DNA from: Angiostrongylus vasorum
Taxonomy: Eukaryota > Nematoda > Chromadorea > Rhabditida > Metastrongylidae
Direction: 5' to 3'
Assembly (NCBI GenBank): GCA_018806985.1
Contig: JADANN010000465.1
Span: 930,001 to 994,000 of the forward strand
DNA: 64,000 bases
In this document: piece by piece, positions 11,785 to 25,400 of the stretch
How the letters are laid out: every line of letters starts with the position of its first letter
Position numbering within the stretch: position 1 is the first letter of the stretch
The notes under the pieces: generated by a model
Database searches by the model: none
Told to the model about the DNA's origin: nothing
What the model saw: only the letters and a program-made list of their open reading frames with translations
Position numbers and translations under genes: made by a program

Positions 11785-12150
11785 TCAACGGTTCACCGCC
11801 TCATCGTGGCTGGGAAGTGTTCCTGGGTGTTGGACTGCGATGTACAGCGGGGGGATTCGTCCCCCCGGCAGGGTCTCCCAAGCTGAGGAGTTCGGCGTTT
11901 CCATCAGGAAGCCTAGCTAAGAGTAAACCAATACCAGGATCCACCACCGTCCTGGTATCAAAGTCGCATGGTGGCATATCTCCCTCTGATCCACAACGGC
12001 TACGACTGCCTGTTGTGGTGACGACCCGGGGCAGACTTTGGATAGGCTGTCCTCGAGATTCCAGGGAACCACAATGGCTTAACCAGCAAATCTCCGAAAA
12101 AATGGTGATTGTGCTGGGGCCCGCACAACTAGTTATGAGGGGCCGTTCAT
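11785..12150 (+). repeat. Repeat family C, well-preserved copy
   Basis: A ~360-bp unit starting 'cggttcaccgcctcatcg' and ending at 'gctggggcccgcacaac'. Both strands stay open for over 400 bases here, but the two proteins differ from copy to copy and match no family I know, so I treat them as chance frames. Confidence 0.8.
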
Positions 12151-12269
12151 GTACCAAGCAAGTATCAAATCCCAAGCTAAAAACACCTCCCAACAGTAGA
12201 TCCCACGACCAGATATCGTTCATCAGCGCCATTATCTGATTAGGACAACAATTCGTATCTAAGTGACAG

Positions 12270-12610
12270 ATTTTCTGTTATTTATTTTATTTTACATGAC
12301 CTGTTCTACTGTGTGGATCCCAGCATTTCTTGCGTTGGATTCGCTTCCCCCTCACTTATCGTCCACAGTGATCTTTGAACATTTCGCATGTTTTCCAGTT
12401 GTTGTTTCAGGATTTCGTCTTGTTTATGAATGTCGTAGAATGCTGGAACTAGTCGATTTTCCTTGCAGTCTTGGAGATAGCTGGTTCAAAGCGTTTCCAC
12501 GTGGATTGGAGGAAAGCATTGCAACGGTGATCGAAGTAGGGCCTTTTTCTTCCTGATCGACGGCATCGCCAACCACTGTGCTATCCTCGCCCCGAATCAC
12601 TGACATGCCA
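12270..12610 (-). repeat. SINE family B copy (reverse)
   Basis: Reverse copy: the 'gatcccagcatttcttgcg' tail comes first, the 'gaatgtcgtagaatgctgg' body next and the tRNA-like head at about 12570-12600. Confidence 0.7.
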
Positions 12611-12689
12611 CGTTATAGAAGTCGGAATCGAAATCGAAGTAAAAGCCGAAAGACTCGAAGCCGTCGCAACCTTTCCTGTTTTCTTATTT

Positions 12690-13440
12690 GTTGTCAGTAA
12701 ATGCCTCACTAAGTAATTTTACACGAATTCACACTACGGAGTTGTGGATTTCGTGATAGCACCCTGAAATCCTATAGAACACGATCACTGCGGGCTTGTT
12801 GAACGGCATATTTGCATGTCCTCTCCGATATATTCGACTTCCAACAAGCTGGGCCCTACGGCAGCGTATCCAACTCTCGACTACTGACGTAAATCAAGGC
12901 TCATGGTTCCTCTTTCATCTGGATGAAACACGACACATTCAACACTATATCGTCCTTCCTCCGTGTAAAGAGTGACCTCCATAATATTGAAAATACATTC
13001 ATCCTCTCACTACCAAAAAGGTGAATTAGTGAAAATCCATGCACAAGTCATAAAACAATCTTCATTTTAAAACATAACATACATATCATAGACAACAGTG
13101 AAGAACTGTAATGAAATATAAAAATTCCATCAGTAAGTATTAACCAAAGTCTATAGTACCACTAGGCAACTCTGTTGGAATGTGTTATAGTATCACTGGT
13201 GAGCTCAATAATCATATCAAGAGTCTCTACGTAGGTATGGAGAATAACAAGTTTATACCGAAATGTTAAATATGCTGAAAATAAGCCTAAAGATTGTTTT
13301 CAAGAGCAAACACTAAGAACTCTTTATCCATAGAACTCTCGGATGTTGTCAAATACTAGTGTCAAACACTTACAAGTGTCATAGTTTAGTTAATAATGGT
13401 AAACAGTAAACATACTACCAGCGATAGTAATGTATGCATA
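12690..13440. other. Gene-free stretch, vha-11 downstream flank
   Basis: AT-rich sequence after the vha-11 stop on the minus strand, which must include its 3' UTR. I see no exon, repeat or RNA gene here. Confidence 0.5.
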
Positions 13441-13460
13441 CTCAATCACCTTCTTCTGGA

Positions 13461-15611
13461 CTACTTCTTCTCAACAAAATCCAAATTTAGCTTAAAGAAT
13501 ACGTAAGGATAGTATTCGTTTACTCCCAACGACATCAACGCTGGTGAGTCCTCCAATGTCTGAAAATTAAGGAATAGTTACACCAGCCTTACACAACAGC
13601 ACCATAGTTATCAAAAGCAAAGAAAAAAAAACCACAACTGGAAATTACACAAGCAACCGCATATTTGAGAATACTACGCTCCTATACTCTATTTCTTAAG
13701 ACGTATCTGCAGCACTCAGTAAAAATACAACAAGCTTTCTTAGACAACCAATAAATTGTAAGGTACACATGTCAAATAAAAGCCCTAAAGGTTCAATGGG
13801 TGATGTAACGCCCCAACGTCCTCATTTTATAAACTCGCTGATGCAGACTTCACGACTGCGAAGGGACGCTTATGCAAATTAGTCGATAGATAAACCAAAG
13901 GTTCGGACTTCTAAAATTCAGAATGGATAACTTATACAGAACACATAAATGCGTTAGATTAGCAATGCCGAGAAGTTACTGCAATTCCTATTCCATTTTT
14001 TGACCTAGTCTTGTTAAGTTCGAAGTAACTAGAAGAAGAGACTTTAAAGTCTGCTAACCCATATCCAATTAGCCCACAATGCAACTTATAATGCGCAAAA
14101 CGTGCTTAAAATATGTCCATTTACTGCACATGGAATTTTAAAAAGTCACATCTCGGTAACATAAATAAAAGGAGAAGAACAAATATGAGATCGAGTTCTT
14201 CGAACGATCCATGGTCGAACTGCTCAGTGAAAGAAAGGATCCGTAGTACAACTTGGTACACGAATCATTTCTTAGCTAAGGGATTGCTGACCCAGAATTG
14301 ACTGATGAAACTCTTCCTGCCAATACAAAATAATCCAATTTTCTCTTCTCAGTAATTTTAGTTGATAAATGTTCTCTTCAACATGTTAGTCAGATGTTTT
14401 TGTGGAACACCTGGACGATTTATTGTGAGAATATACCCAAAATAATTACAACAATGAATGAATTCAAGATCGAAGTCAACCTAACCCATCTGCGAAAGTG
14501 CCAGGTTTTCGAGTACTGACGATAATTCCCTAAACAACAGGTTAGCTAAGGATCTTACACTTCGCATACTGATAGAAGACTTTGCCCCATCATTGTCGAC
14601 GTTATTTTTTAAGGAATTAAGTTTCCAAAAAACTAAACTTGGACACAATAATCAAAAAAGTTCGGTATAAACAAATATGTTCGCTCAAAGTTGAAGGCGA
14701 CAATTACCTCCACACCACGTACATTCAAATCAACGACTATCGCCATAAATGGGTTCAAAAAATCTACAACACATAATGGAAGAAACTATTGTTCTGAGAA
14801 TACGAGTTAAAAACAAGTAATATTTCTATAGACAATGATAAATAAAAAAAGCTCTCGGCGTTGATCAATTCCTGAGGGATGCGCCATGCATTCGACTTCA
14901 TTAAGTATCGTTTGGAGGTGATGGAATGCATATCTGGCCTTTACAATGACTCGCATTGGCCTGCCGATGTATCGGGCCATTGCTGCTATCCTCCCATGCA
15001 AGTCTAGCTGGTATCAGTTTGCCGACTCGGAGGGATATAACGCTTGGTGGACCATATGCGTGGGGACCGATTCCACGTGTGTGTTGCAGGGCACTTACGA
15101 CCACGCGCCACACACGCCCTTATAGACAAGGATTGTTAACATAATAATAAGCACACCTCCCAACGATTCACCGCCGCATCGTGGTGGGGAGGTATTCCTG
15201 GGTGTCAGGCTGCGATGAACCTTCCTAAGCTGAGAAGGAGCCCGGCGTTTCCCACCAAGAAACCCAGCTAAGAGTAAATCTCTACCAGGACCCACCACCG
15301 TCCTGGTATTAAAGTTGCATAGTGACAAATCTCCCTCTGATCCACAAGGGCGGCGAATGCCTGTGGTGGTGACGACCTGGGGCAGACTTTGGCCAGGCTG
15401 ACCTCGGGACTCCAGAGAAACATAATGGTTAAACCAGCAAATCTCCGGAAAAGTAGAGGTTATGCTGAGGACCGCACAACTTGAGGATAAGCCTTTCAAG
15501 TTTCCAAGTAATTAAGTAGTAATAAACACAGGTAGTAAATAATATAAATGACGCACCATACACAAGTGACAATGCGACATATTACATATATACATATACA
15601 CACACAAATGC

Positions 15612-15645
<34 letters not shown>

Positions 15646-15647
15646 GT

Positions 15648-15697
<50 letters not shown>

Positions 15698-18465
15698 GCA
15701 CATGTATATATACATATATGTACATGTGTATATACATATATATACATGTATATAATCACATTTGCATACATAATTGAAGACACAAGTCTAACATATTATG
15801 CGGGTATATAAAGCATATATAGACATAAAATATAAATGACGCGTGTAGCGCAATAACAGCGATGCTGTTTACTACACGAAGAAACTGGACTCGACCCTCC
15901 TGAAACCAACGTGCTCTTCCATCTTTTAGGGATTTTGATATTAAGAATAGACTTATCTATAAAGCTCCGTCTGATCAACAATGGCTGGCGGCAGCCTCCA
16001 GAAAATACATGAGGACGCCCTAAAGTGGCCACCCAAGAACCTGGGGAGAATCAAATCGACAAGCATTCAACGATATTCACAAATAGAACCAAAAATCCTC
16101 AGTTGAAGTCCGAATCCATACATAAATTCAAAGACCATGGTAGATTATGGATACAAGGAAACAAATCGAAGGAAAGAAGCGCTGGAATCCGTACAATATG
16201 TGATGCCAGGTGATGTAAAAACATTTCTAAATACATACCATTATGTAGGTATACAGTCCTTCATACAACACCTAACAAAACGTCAGTGATGAAGATGCTG
16301 TCGACTTAGTCCAGAAAGTATTTCAAAAGAAACAATGCGCCAAAACGAACAAAGGAAGAGAACGCTGAAAAAGTAACTACCAATTCTATTAATTACTAAA
16401 CAAACTCACGTCAATTGGACCTGCGGCAGAACCATCAAGATGTATATAGAGCTTATGAAGTTCGGCGCGGAGCTTCTTTTGACTTCCCTTCGAAGGCTCT
16501 ACAACGGCTGCTTGAAAGTTAACTGGTAATCCGTACCTGAACTTAAAAAAAGTTGGGCAACTAAACACGAATGAATTAATTAATCTAAGTAAAACAAAAC
16601 GGCGTACCTCAACACGGATTCAACAAACACCCGTAAGGCTTTCACGTGGATGTACGCTGCAAAAATTTCCCCAAAGTTGATTTTCAACCATCTAATCAGT
16701 GGTGCGTACTGTCTCTGCTTCTCTGCCACTAATTTGTCGCGCTCGTTTTTGCCAGCTTTAAGAGACTCTTCATCATAGACGAAGTCCCGAACAATAAATT
16801 TGTTCTCCCTTGCGACGGTTTTAAACTCTTCAATAACTTTTTTGAAAAGCGTAACGGAGTAGAGCGCAAGATCGCCCTCTTCTGTGATAAGTTGCGTCGA
16901 CCCAGGAACAACCATCGACGTAAACGTGGAATATCGTTGCTCCCACTCCTTCGCATTTATCCTGGAGGTTTGGACTACCGAAGCTGTCTAATAAAGATGG
17001 AAAGCCATAATTAATTTACGAAACATAAAACTAACTTTGGTACAACCACCATGAGTGTCTGCAGGTACTCCGAATTCAGAACGAAATCATCGGCCTTGAC
17101 GATGTCGGCAAGATCTTTTGTTATCAAAGACCCACTATAAAAGTACATACAAATCTCAACAAGCTATTTCCTATACATTGTCTACTTACTGCTTCTAAAC
17201 ATTAGCTGATTCCATTCTTAAAATAGGACTATTTGCTTTTAATTACTAAAGCGTTAACCAAAGTTGATCCCATTGCAATCCATATCCTAGTTTAACTCAC
17301 AAAGAAAACAAACACAACAGCATCATTGGAATTCTAAAACACAACTAAACTAGTCTGAACCTCGTTCCTTGAAGTACTGTTTCTATGGACAAGAGAAAAC
17401 TACTTACGTCGTCTTCCTGTCGATCGACGCCAGACTGTTCTTCAGGTTATTGTACGTGATCGATTTCTGCTTCAGGTCATTGTCGATTTGAGTCACTTGC
17501 TAAAACAAATTAGCTCAATGAAAGCATAACTCCGACGATCAAAATCAAGTCATATATCACTCTATCACTCTTACCTTCCCAATTATCTCACTTAGAACTT
17601 TAAGAGACTGCTTGAGTGGATATTTGGCACCTTCCCACTGGAATTTCGTGACATATGTCTTTATGTCCTCTAAACAATAATATCAGAACGAAAACAGGAT
17701 ACATGGGTCTTCGAAAACCAGTAGACCTCTAGGAAAACCTGCTGAAAGCACCAGTAATAGAGTGTACTTAACATCACTTACTATTGTTAATCAACAAGTT
17801 CTCAGCCAACTTGCTTCGGTCGTCCTCGAGAACATCACCAAAATACTGCACTAATTTGCGAGTGACTCTAAAAAAACATCGGATAAACAAATGCGGCGCT
17901 AACGTTCGTTTTGATTCGACGAACTCATAACAAACAAACAAAACCACATAACTTCAAAAGAAGTTAGATAGTGATGAAATAAATCACGCCCTCTCATCAA
18001 AACTACGACTTATTGGTAACAGCTCGCTTTCAGAATATTAGCTTTCATAATTTCACAAATACCATACGCTTCAGCTGAGCTATCCAATTTGCCGAGATCA
18101 TCTGAAAGACCAACAAGCTGATCGAGAGTTCCAACCTAAAAACATGCATCGAAATAAAACCATTTGAGGAAACTTGAATGCAGCAATAACAGCTGTTCTA
18201 ACTATTGCAAATCGTTTCTGAAGATCTAAAAACTGTCGCCGACCCTGCTCACCTCCCGATATGGTCACTATAGTCAGTGATCTGATAGATACCACATTAG
18301 AAAAAAAGTGGTTTAGAAAAGACAGCTCACCTTAAGATCGGGGATATTAAACTTCGAATTAGTCGAAAGATTTGATGTTGCGCGGTTCAGCTTATCCCAA
18401 GCATCGTTGGCACCTTTTTCACCGGGTGCAGATATCAACCAGTATTCACCGGAAGAAGCAGACAT
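13461..18465 (-). CDS. vha-11: V-type H+-ATPase subunit C (V1 sector)
   Basis: Subunit C clamps the peripheral stalks of the V-ATPase and links V1 to Vo, controlling reversible assembly of the proton pump. Nine exons (18331-18465, 18068-18135, 17782-17867, 17575-17669, 17408-17499, 17036-17134, 16608-16961, 16410-16536, 13461-13559) join in phase to give 384 aa, the length I recall for worm VHA-11. Blocks seen in order: [110 protein letters not shown], and [14 protein letters not shown] at the end. A TTTTAG acceptor ends 2 bases before the ATG, consistent with trans-splicing as the second gene after vha-3. At exon 7 I chose the acceptor at 16962 because it keeps [15 protein letters not shown] intact. 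The last intron (13560-16409) is about 2.85 kb and full of repeats. Confidence 0.97.
14852..15125 (-). repeat. SINE family A copy (reverse)
   Basis: Reverse full-length copy in the last intron of vha-11, from 'cggcgttgatcaattcc' to the tRNA-like head 'cgcgccacacacgccc'. Confidence 0.75.
15158..15500 (+). repeat. Repeat family C copy
   Basis: Forward copy with a short internal deletion near 15220, immediately beside the SINE-A copy, in the last intron of vha-11. Confidence 0.75.
15590..15765. repeat. TA/CATA microsatellite
   Basis: Long (TA)n and (CATA)n tracts. They create open frames rich in Ile and Tyr on both strands, which are not genes. Confidence 0.9.
15838..16220 (+). repeat. Degenerate SINE family B-like copy
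   Basis: Weak match to SINE-B: tRNA-like head 'gcgtgtagcgcaataacag', then the 'aaacaaatcgaag' and 'gcgctggaatccgtacaat' tail blocks. Diverged, in vha-11 intron 8. Confidence 0.45.
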
Positions 18466-18958
18466 AACTAAAAGTTTTTTTTAGATTTCATTTCATTTAT
18501 TCGTACTAATACATTCAACACGCACAACGTCCTCAAGACGAGGATGAAACACAACGAATCGCCGCCGAACATAAACAGATGAACGAGAAATGACTGGAAG
18601 GGGATACAACGGATACCAGGCATCAGCGCTTCGAACAAGATGAAACAAACCTAAGCTATACAACTGACAGCAATTACTAAGATCGTTAACGTTCTTACAA
18701 CATAAAATGTTATATAGGTAAACCTTGATATGGTTACTCTACGGGGAATAACACAATCACAGATGAGAGTGAAACTACAATGTATGCAACGAGATGGGAT
18801 AAGGAAAAAAAAATCAAGCGTGAAAGTATAACAATACTTATAGAAAATTAACTTGCACACGTAGTAGAAGACTATGTACGTTTGTTAGACTAGCAGGGCA
18901 GTTTTTTCCACGCCTGATTCTTCGGATTTTGCTTGCACTGCTTAACACGATCAATAAA
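18466..18958 (-). promoter_or_regulatory. vha-3 / vha-11 intercistronic region
   Basis: 493 bases separate the vha-3 stop from the vha-11 ATG. On the minus strand an AATAAA (18496-18501) is followed by A-rich sequence and a TTTTAG acceptor (ending 18468) two bases before the ATG. This fits polyA plus trans-splice processing of a two-gene transcript, though the gap is longer than the ~100 bases typical of C. elegans operons. Confidence 0.55.
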
Positions 18959-19444
18959 TTACGATGTTCCGAGGATCAGGGCGACAATCATGCCGTAGAG
19001 TCCAAGCACTTCAGAAAAAATGAGAATGAGGATCATTCCGACGAATAGACGAGGCTGTTGTGCTGTTCCACGAACACCAGCATCTCCCACAATTCCAATG
19101 GCGTATCCGGCTCCGAGACCGCAAAGGCCGCACGTAAGTCCTGCTGCCAAGTGGGCGAAACCTTTGTTGAGATTATAGCCCTCACTTGATGCTGTGACCT
19201 TTCCTTTCAGTACCATAGCAACAACCAAACCGTAGATACCAATGATACCAGCCATAATAACCGGAATTACAGACTTCATTATAAGCTCGGGTCGCATCAC
19301 ACCCATCGAACAGATGCCGACGGCTGATTTTGCTGTACCATATGCAGCTCCCATGACGGTGAAAATCTGCGCCGATGCGGCTCCCATGTACCCAAAAAAT
19401 GGAGCATATGCTGGACTCTCGGCTGCTGCAAGATCGTACGACAT
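18959..19444 (-). CDS. vha-3: V-type H+-ATPase 16 kDa proteolipid subunit c
   Basis: Subunit c forms the proton-carrying rotor ring of the V-ATPase membrane sector. It is a single exon of 161 aa, the usual family length, with four transmembrane segments. The start [20 protein letters not shown] is chosen because an acceptor (TTTTAACAG) ends 2 bases upstream; the frame is also open further upstream but lacks any conserved residues there. The proton-binding glutamate lies in the last helix, in [17 protein letters not shown]. The protein is nearly identical to C. elegans VHA-2/VHA-3 as I remember them. It is first in a same-strand pair with vha-11. A possible donor at about 19538 suggests either a 5' UTR intron or an outron before trans-splicing. 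Confidence 0.97.
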   Translation of the reverse strand: MSYDLAAAESPAYAPFFGYMGAASAQIFTVMGAAYGTAKSAVGICSMGVMRPELIMKSVIPVIMAGIIGIYGLVVAMVLKGKVTASSEGYNLNKGFAHLAAGLTCGLCGLGAGYAIGIVGDAGVRGTAQQPRLFVGMILILIFSEVLGLYGMIVALILGTS

Positions 19445-19582
19445 TCCTGTTAAAAGAATGAACTTTAGGTTAATTAAAACACCATAGCAAAACAATAAAA
19501 AAACATGAATATTAAGAAACTGAAAATGAGATACTCACGTAAACATATAAGGATGTCTAGGCACATAATAGCTCAAAGGATA

Positions 19583-19855
19583 AAGCTCTCGACCTTGATC
19601 AATCCGTGAGGGATGCGTCAGGCGTTCGACTTCATTAAGCATCGTTGGAAGTGACTGAATGCATATCTGGACTGTGCAATGACTTCCTGTGGCCTACCGA
19701 TGTACCGCATCAGTATTCCTATCCTCCCAGACAGGTCTGGTAATAATATGGCGAACGCAGAGAGATGGAAGGCTTGATGGCCTGGGGTCAGGGATTGATC
19801 TCATGGGTATTGCTAGGCGCCTCTAACCACTGTGCTACTCACGCCCTTCTAGGCA
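19583..19855 (-). repeat. SINE family A copy (reverse)
   Basis: Reverse copy about 140 bases upstream of vha-3, close enough to lie in its promoter or outron. Confidence 0.7.
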
Positions 19856-20299
19856 CATATTCTCATAAAAACATATGCTCCTTACTATTAAGAAAACAAA
19901 CCAACCTTTGTGAAAATCTTCACTTCTTGTACGACTCTTTATGTTGGGGCAAAAAAACTTCCTTCTAGGGTATCCCCACTACAAAAACATTTTGAAGGAT
20001 GTGCATGAATGAAGATGAATGTGAAATTGAAGGCCAAACCTAACGCTTCTCCAGAGAAATGTAACGAACACATCCGAAACCACACTAAACCAGAAATTTT
20101 TCCACAATCCAACAATTGCAATGTAGTCGTATTGGGCTAAAAAAAAGTACTGGGAATTCCTAGCCTAAAGTCAACATTCCAGGCCCTATATAAACTATGG
20201 TCTTAACAAACAGAAGTCGAAAATTTTAGTGGATCTTCTGCATAGTACTTCAAAAACTAAACCATAGTTATGTTCTTTTTCACATGCCAAAGAAGAAAA

Positions 20300-20575
20300 T
20301 AGGGCACACAGTAGCGCAGTGGTCGGAGGCGCTCTGCAATACACATGGGATGGATCCCTGTGCCCCAGGCCCCAAGCCTTCCACCCCTCCGGGGTCGTGG
20401 ACTTGATACCAGACTTGTCTGGAAAGATGGCAGCACTGATCTGACACATCGGTAGGCCACCACGAGTCATAGCATAGGACAGATATGCACTTAGTCACCT
20501 CCAACGGTGCTGAATGAAGTCGAATTCATGGCGCATCCCTCAGACACTGATGAACGCCAACAGCTCTATCATTTA
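20300..20575 (+). repeat. SINE family A copy
   Basis: Forward copy beginning 'cacacagtagcgcagtggt' (A-box-like) and ending near 'tgatgaacgccaacag'. Confidence 0.7.
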
Positions 20576-20579
20576 TCAC

Positions 20580-21776
20580 CTTAAAGAAAAAGTAAACACT
20601 AATCGGTTTACATGAGCTACTTTTGGAGAAGTCATAATGATTCCAGTAACACCTGACATAAGAAAGAAGCACATTTCCAGATGGTGTCCCCTTTCGTTTT
20701 GTCGGTGGCTGTGAACTGTGAGCAGCTAACAAATGAAGAGAAAACAAGAAAATCTTTTATGGATACCGAAAGCGATACGAGGATCCCAGATGACTAATCA
20801 ATATCATGAAACTTACAAGTAGGTACTTAAGCACACCCAAAGACTTCCAACAATAAACTGCAGAAGCAGAACAACTAAAGTTCCAAGATCGATTCTCGGT
20901 CTCTGGCTAAACGCCGACGGTCTCCATTCGTTGCGGGACACCACGGACTACGAACACAGATCACCATTCACGCAATTTCACGTACAAAAGAAAAGAAATT
21001 CTACGGTTCTTCAGAAATTTCGATCAGTACTTGAGCAAGTTCTGCTCGACGTACTGTGATGTTAGGAAAGTTAAGGGTCATAGCGTTTTTTACTAGATGC
21101 TGGATTTAATCTGTAAGTACGGCAACATTATGAATTTGTCATCCTGGGTGTTGTTTCTTGTTTACATCTTTCTATTCAACCTGTTAGGATGGAAGGCATA
21201 GAAATATTCTAGTATTCTCGACGAATATTTTTCGAAACTGCTACTGGTATACGAAAGTTCTGGATCGAGTTCCTGTTTATAGGAGGAGACCAGTATATGT
21301 TTCTGCATATGTTCGATTCTACATATGGTTTCTTTCAGGATCTGTTGTTAGATCATTCGGATCATCGGCTCTGAGGAAGACGAAGACATCGAGGGGTTAG
21401 TCGACTGAAGTCTATTTTATCAGTCTCGTTCCAGCTCATCAGTGATGGGATACGTATTGAACAGTCATGCCGGGGGTTAAAGGAAAGTCGGATTTTTTGA
21501 AATGCACATTGTTAGAACCACAATGATGCTGAGATATTTGTAAAACTCCCGACCTCTGATGTCTGCGGCGGGGGAACGAACGCGCTATTACCCTTTTCGG
21601 GGGCTAACGCGTTCACCACCACGCCATGCGTATCCTTCGTTTCGCCTTTCTCTCACCTGTGTTGTATAAGTGCTATATTGTTTGAGTTTTAAAAGGGATT
21701 CTTCAACTATAGACATGATAACTTCCTGGCTGTCAGTAAGGTCGAAAAAGAAAGCTTTCGATTTACTCTGACGTAG

Positions 21777-21814
<38 letters not shown>

Positions 21815-22485
21815 ACTGTATCCTTACTCCGACGTCTATGTCTAACATTCATTGGAGGCTTCTGCAATTGTAAGTTACCATGGATCATGGTGATCATTGT
21901 GACAGATTCAGACAACTTTTAACCTATTCATTCTCCTCAGTTCCACTGTTCCCGGCATAAATCTTTCCAGAGACGTTCCTTTGCGGTCGTAGTCCATCTA
22001 GGTTTAGTCTTTTTTAAAAATAACCTTGAAATGCTAGCAAACCAGTTGTATTTGTCCTGCTCATGCTATCATATACATAGCTTTTTTGATTAGAAGGAAG
22101 AAAGCTCATTGCTTTTAGGGCTTCTGGCGGGCTACAGGTACCCTGGTGGAGCATATCATGATAGCTGAGTGGTGATGTGTATCTTCCAAGTGAAATGCTT
22201 GCTGCATTTAGCCGGATCGATGTACTAGATGCAGTACGCATATGTGCAAGCCAACTCACGTGTACATGCCTATGTACCTATACATACAGGAGGTATTTGT
22301 TGGATGCAACACATTAGAGATATGGAATCCACAGCCTAAATCTACCACATGATACTTGGTGTTTCTTTATGACCATAAAACACTACCCTTGTAATTTACC
22401 ATACAATATCAAACTATATGGTTAACATGTAGTATCTTTTGAACGCACTTGAATTCAAGGAATGACTCGGATTCGTGAGGAATGG
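20580..22485. other. Gene-free stretch upstream of vha-3
   Basis: I see no confident exon here. It contains a partial MITE-D (21515-21665, 'caatgatgctgagatattt' end), a (TTG)n tract (21777-21814) and a degenerate Penelope-like arm motif at about 21367-21403. Confidence 0.45.
21777..21814. repeat. (TTG)n microsatellite
   Basis: About twelve perfect TTG units in a row. Confidence 0.95.
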
Positions 22486-22489
22486 TTCA

Positions 22490-25400
22490 GGCCCCCCACG
22501 GATCTCCCTCATATGAGGGATCTCGAGCCGGTTAGTCGCGAGGCTACGTGGCACGTCTGCAGGTGGCGTATAGGGGGTTCATCGCGGACCAAAAGCGACG
22601 TTTGCTTCCCTGAGACGCAGTTGGATCCTGGGGATGGACTCCCTGTTTCTGCTACGCCGATTTGGCACATACTTTCTGTATTTGCTAGGGCGTATTCATG
22701 CATGCGTGTGTGGGTGCGTTCTCGCTTATGCGGATTGTATTCTAAGAGTCAATTCGGCCAGAAGCCTGCAATCAAGTGACAGGGAAGTATTTGGGAGGCG
22801 GTTGGGAGTCGCCTCCAACAAATAAAGCTCCATGTCCACTCTGGGAGAGCCTGGCAAGCTACCCGTGAGTATGCCCAGCCCCCACGTGCACAGCCCAGCA
22901 AATTATACGTGGGTATTGAAATGCTAAACAGAGCAAAACGGGCCTCATTCCCCTGGTCCCAAAAGAGCCCCCCAATCTCGCAGCGTTGGGTAGCACGAGT
23001 ACGGAGAGGCTGCTAAAAATGTCAGGGCCAATGGAAGCTGCCTGAATTACAAAGAACTATGGTGACGATCTGTACCTATAATGCACCTACACTTCCATCC
23101 GAGTCCTCGATAGGAAACTTGCTCATTTAAGCAAGAAGGATAAGGTACAACGTCATCGGCCTGGCCGAGACAAGACGGCGGCCACCCATTCAACGCCGTC
23201 TATGACACCGGTGTAGAACTGTTCCTCGGAACATGCGGCAGTAGAGCAGTCGGCGGCATCGTCAACACGAGTTTGTCCATGAACATCGATTCATTCGAAC
23301 AGCTTACAACCCGAATCGGACGTTTGCGATTAAAACGATGTGGATCAATGCCGGCTTTGACAGTCTTTGTCGTTTACGCGCCGACACGCCGGCATCAAAC
23401 CATGACGAAGAAGAAGTCGAAGCGTTCCATATGTACTTATAGAAGTTCTACAAAGAAGACCATACATTCTTCAAGGCCATCATTGGAGATTTCAATGCCA
23501 AAATTGGACCAAGGAGAAAGTTTGAAGAACGTCACATTGGGGCCCATGGACTAGAATGGAACGAACAGGGTGAGCGGCTATCTGAGTTTATCATGGCGAG
23601 CAAGACTATCCATGGTAACTCGCAATTCCAGAAGCGCCACCCTCAACGCTGGATGTGGGAGTCTCCCAATGGAGAGTACCATAACGAAATATACCACATC
23701 ATACTAAATAGTAGGTTTTGCTTAACCGATGTCGCAGTTGTCGGAAATTCTACACGGGATCATACCACAGTCTCCTTCGTGCAAGATTCTCACGGAAAGG
23801 AGAAAAAAGCCGCTAAATTCAAAAAACCGAAGTCCCAGAACCACCATAAACTGGGACTTATTCAGTTCATTAGTCGGCTGTTGGGAGGATGCCGTTGTCG
23901 ATAACATCACATCTTCCCGTTAGCGCTATGAAAGCTGAGAGTTCTGAAGTCACCAAAAGACGTCTGTCTCCAGAAACACTCGAGCTGATACGCCAGCGTG
24001 GAATCGTACGAGCCGCAGGCAACCGCGTGCTGACGTCCGAACTTGCAAAACAATGCAGACAGGCGACAAAAGAAGATTTTAAAGAGAGAAGAGCAGCAGT
24101 AATGGTCGATGTTGCAGAGGTTGAGAAAAAGCATTCGCAAAGCCCACCAAAGCTTCGTCAATTACAAGACCAAAATGGGAGCACTCCGACGACCAGACGG
24201 AACAATTACAGCGTCCAGAAAGGCAATTGAGAAAATTATTCACGAATACTACTCAGATCTCTTCGACAGCGATGTGCACCTCCCGTCATGTGCAATAAAG
24301 GAGGATGGATATGTTGTACCATCGGTTCTCCCTTCCAAAATCCCACATGGCATTTCGTCGGTGAAAAAATAGAACAGCACCAGGTCAAGACAGGATAAGA
24401 CCAGAACACCTGAAGAGTGTTCCACCAGCTCTCGTAAATACACTGGCTCAGCTCTTCACACGTTACCTGTCCGAACGCAAGGTCCCTACTTAGTGGAAGA
24501 CCAGCAAGACCGTGTTATTGTTCAAGAAGGGTGACCTACACGACATCGCCATCTATCGCCCAATCTGCTTGCTGTCCGTCATTTACAAACTTTTCTCTCG
24601 AGTCATCCTAAACAGGATTGACAGAACACTGGGCGATGGACAGCCATGTGAGCAAGCAGGGTTTCGAAAAGGATTTAGTACGATGGACCACATCCACACG
24701 ATAGCAAGGCTCATTGAAGTATCGCGAAAGTACAAAAGACCGCTCTGTTTCACTTTTATCGATTTGCAGAAGGCCTTTGATTCAATTGAGATAGAAGCAA
24801 TCATGGAAGCCCTTGATAGTCAAGAAATCCCTACTTAGTATATAAAGATTCTTCGTGAGCTGTACAAAAATTCCACAACCGAGATACCACCAATCTACAA
24901 CCATATTAACATTGACGTCAAAAGAGGAGTTAGGTAAGGCGATACCATTTCGCCAAAATTATTTACCGCCACCCTCCAGAACGCCATGCGAACATTGGAA
25001 TGGGATAGTATAGGGAGTGAAAATCGATGGTCGGCAGTTACATCATGTTCGCTTTGCTGATGACATGGTCCTTATAACAGCAAACATTAGCCAAGCGGAA
25101 CGTATGCTTGCCGACTTTGGTAAAGCCTGTGGAAAGATTGGTCTTCAACTAAATCTAACAAAAACGATGTTCATGAGGAGCGGATTGGTTTCGTGTGCTC
25201 CATTCACGCTCAACGGAACGAATATCTACGAATGCTCCAGTTATGTCTATCTAGGTCGGGAAATCAATATGATGAACTACTTATCTCCAGAGCTGAGCAG
25301 AAGGAAACGAGCGGCTTGGGGAGCTTTCAAGAGCATCAAAAAAAGCATTGAAGAGGACAAAGAACACCCGACTCCGTGCCCACCTTTTCGACTCAACGGT

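Noticed and set aside
11801..12239. 140- and 143-codon frames on opposite strands
   Set aside because: They lie in repeat family C. The translations are not conserved between repeat copies and match no known domain. The same applies to 63398-63863.
15496..15811. Open frames rich in Ile/Tyr/His on both strands
   Set aside because: They are translations of TA/CATA microsatellites; the same occurs at 39544-39729 and 45830-46288.
20641..20712. Small minus-strand block with acceptor- and donor-like ends
   Set aside because: No homology, no neighbouring exons; could at most be a 5' UTR exon of vha-3, which cannot be supported from sequence alone.
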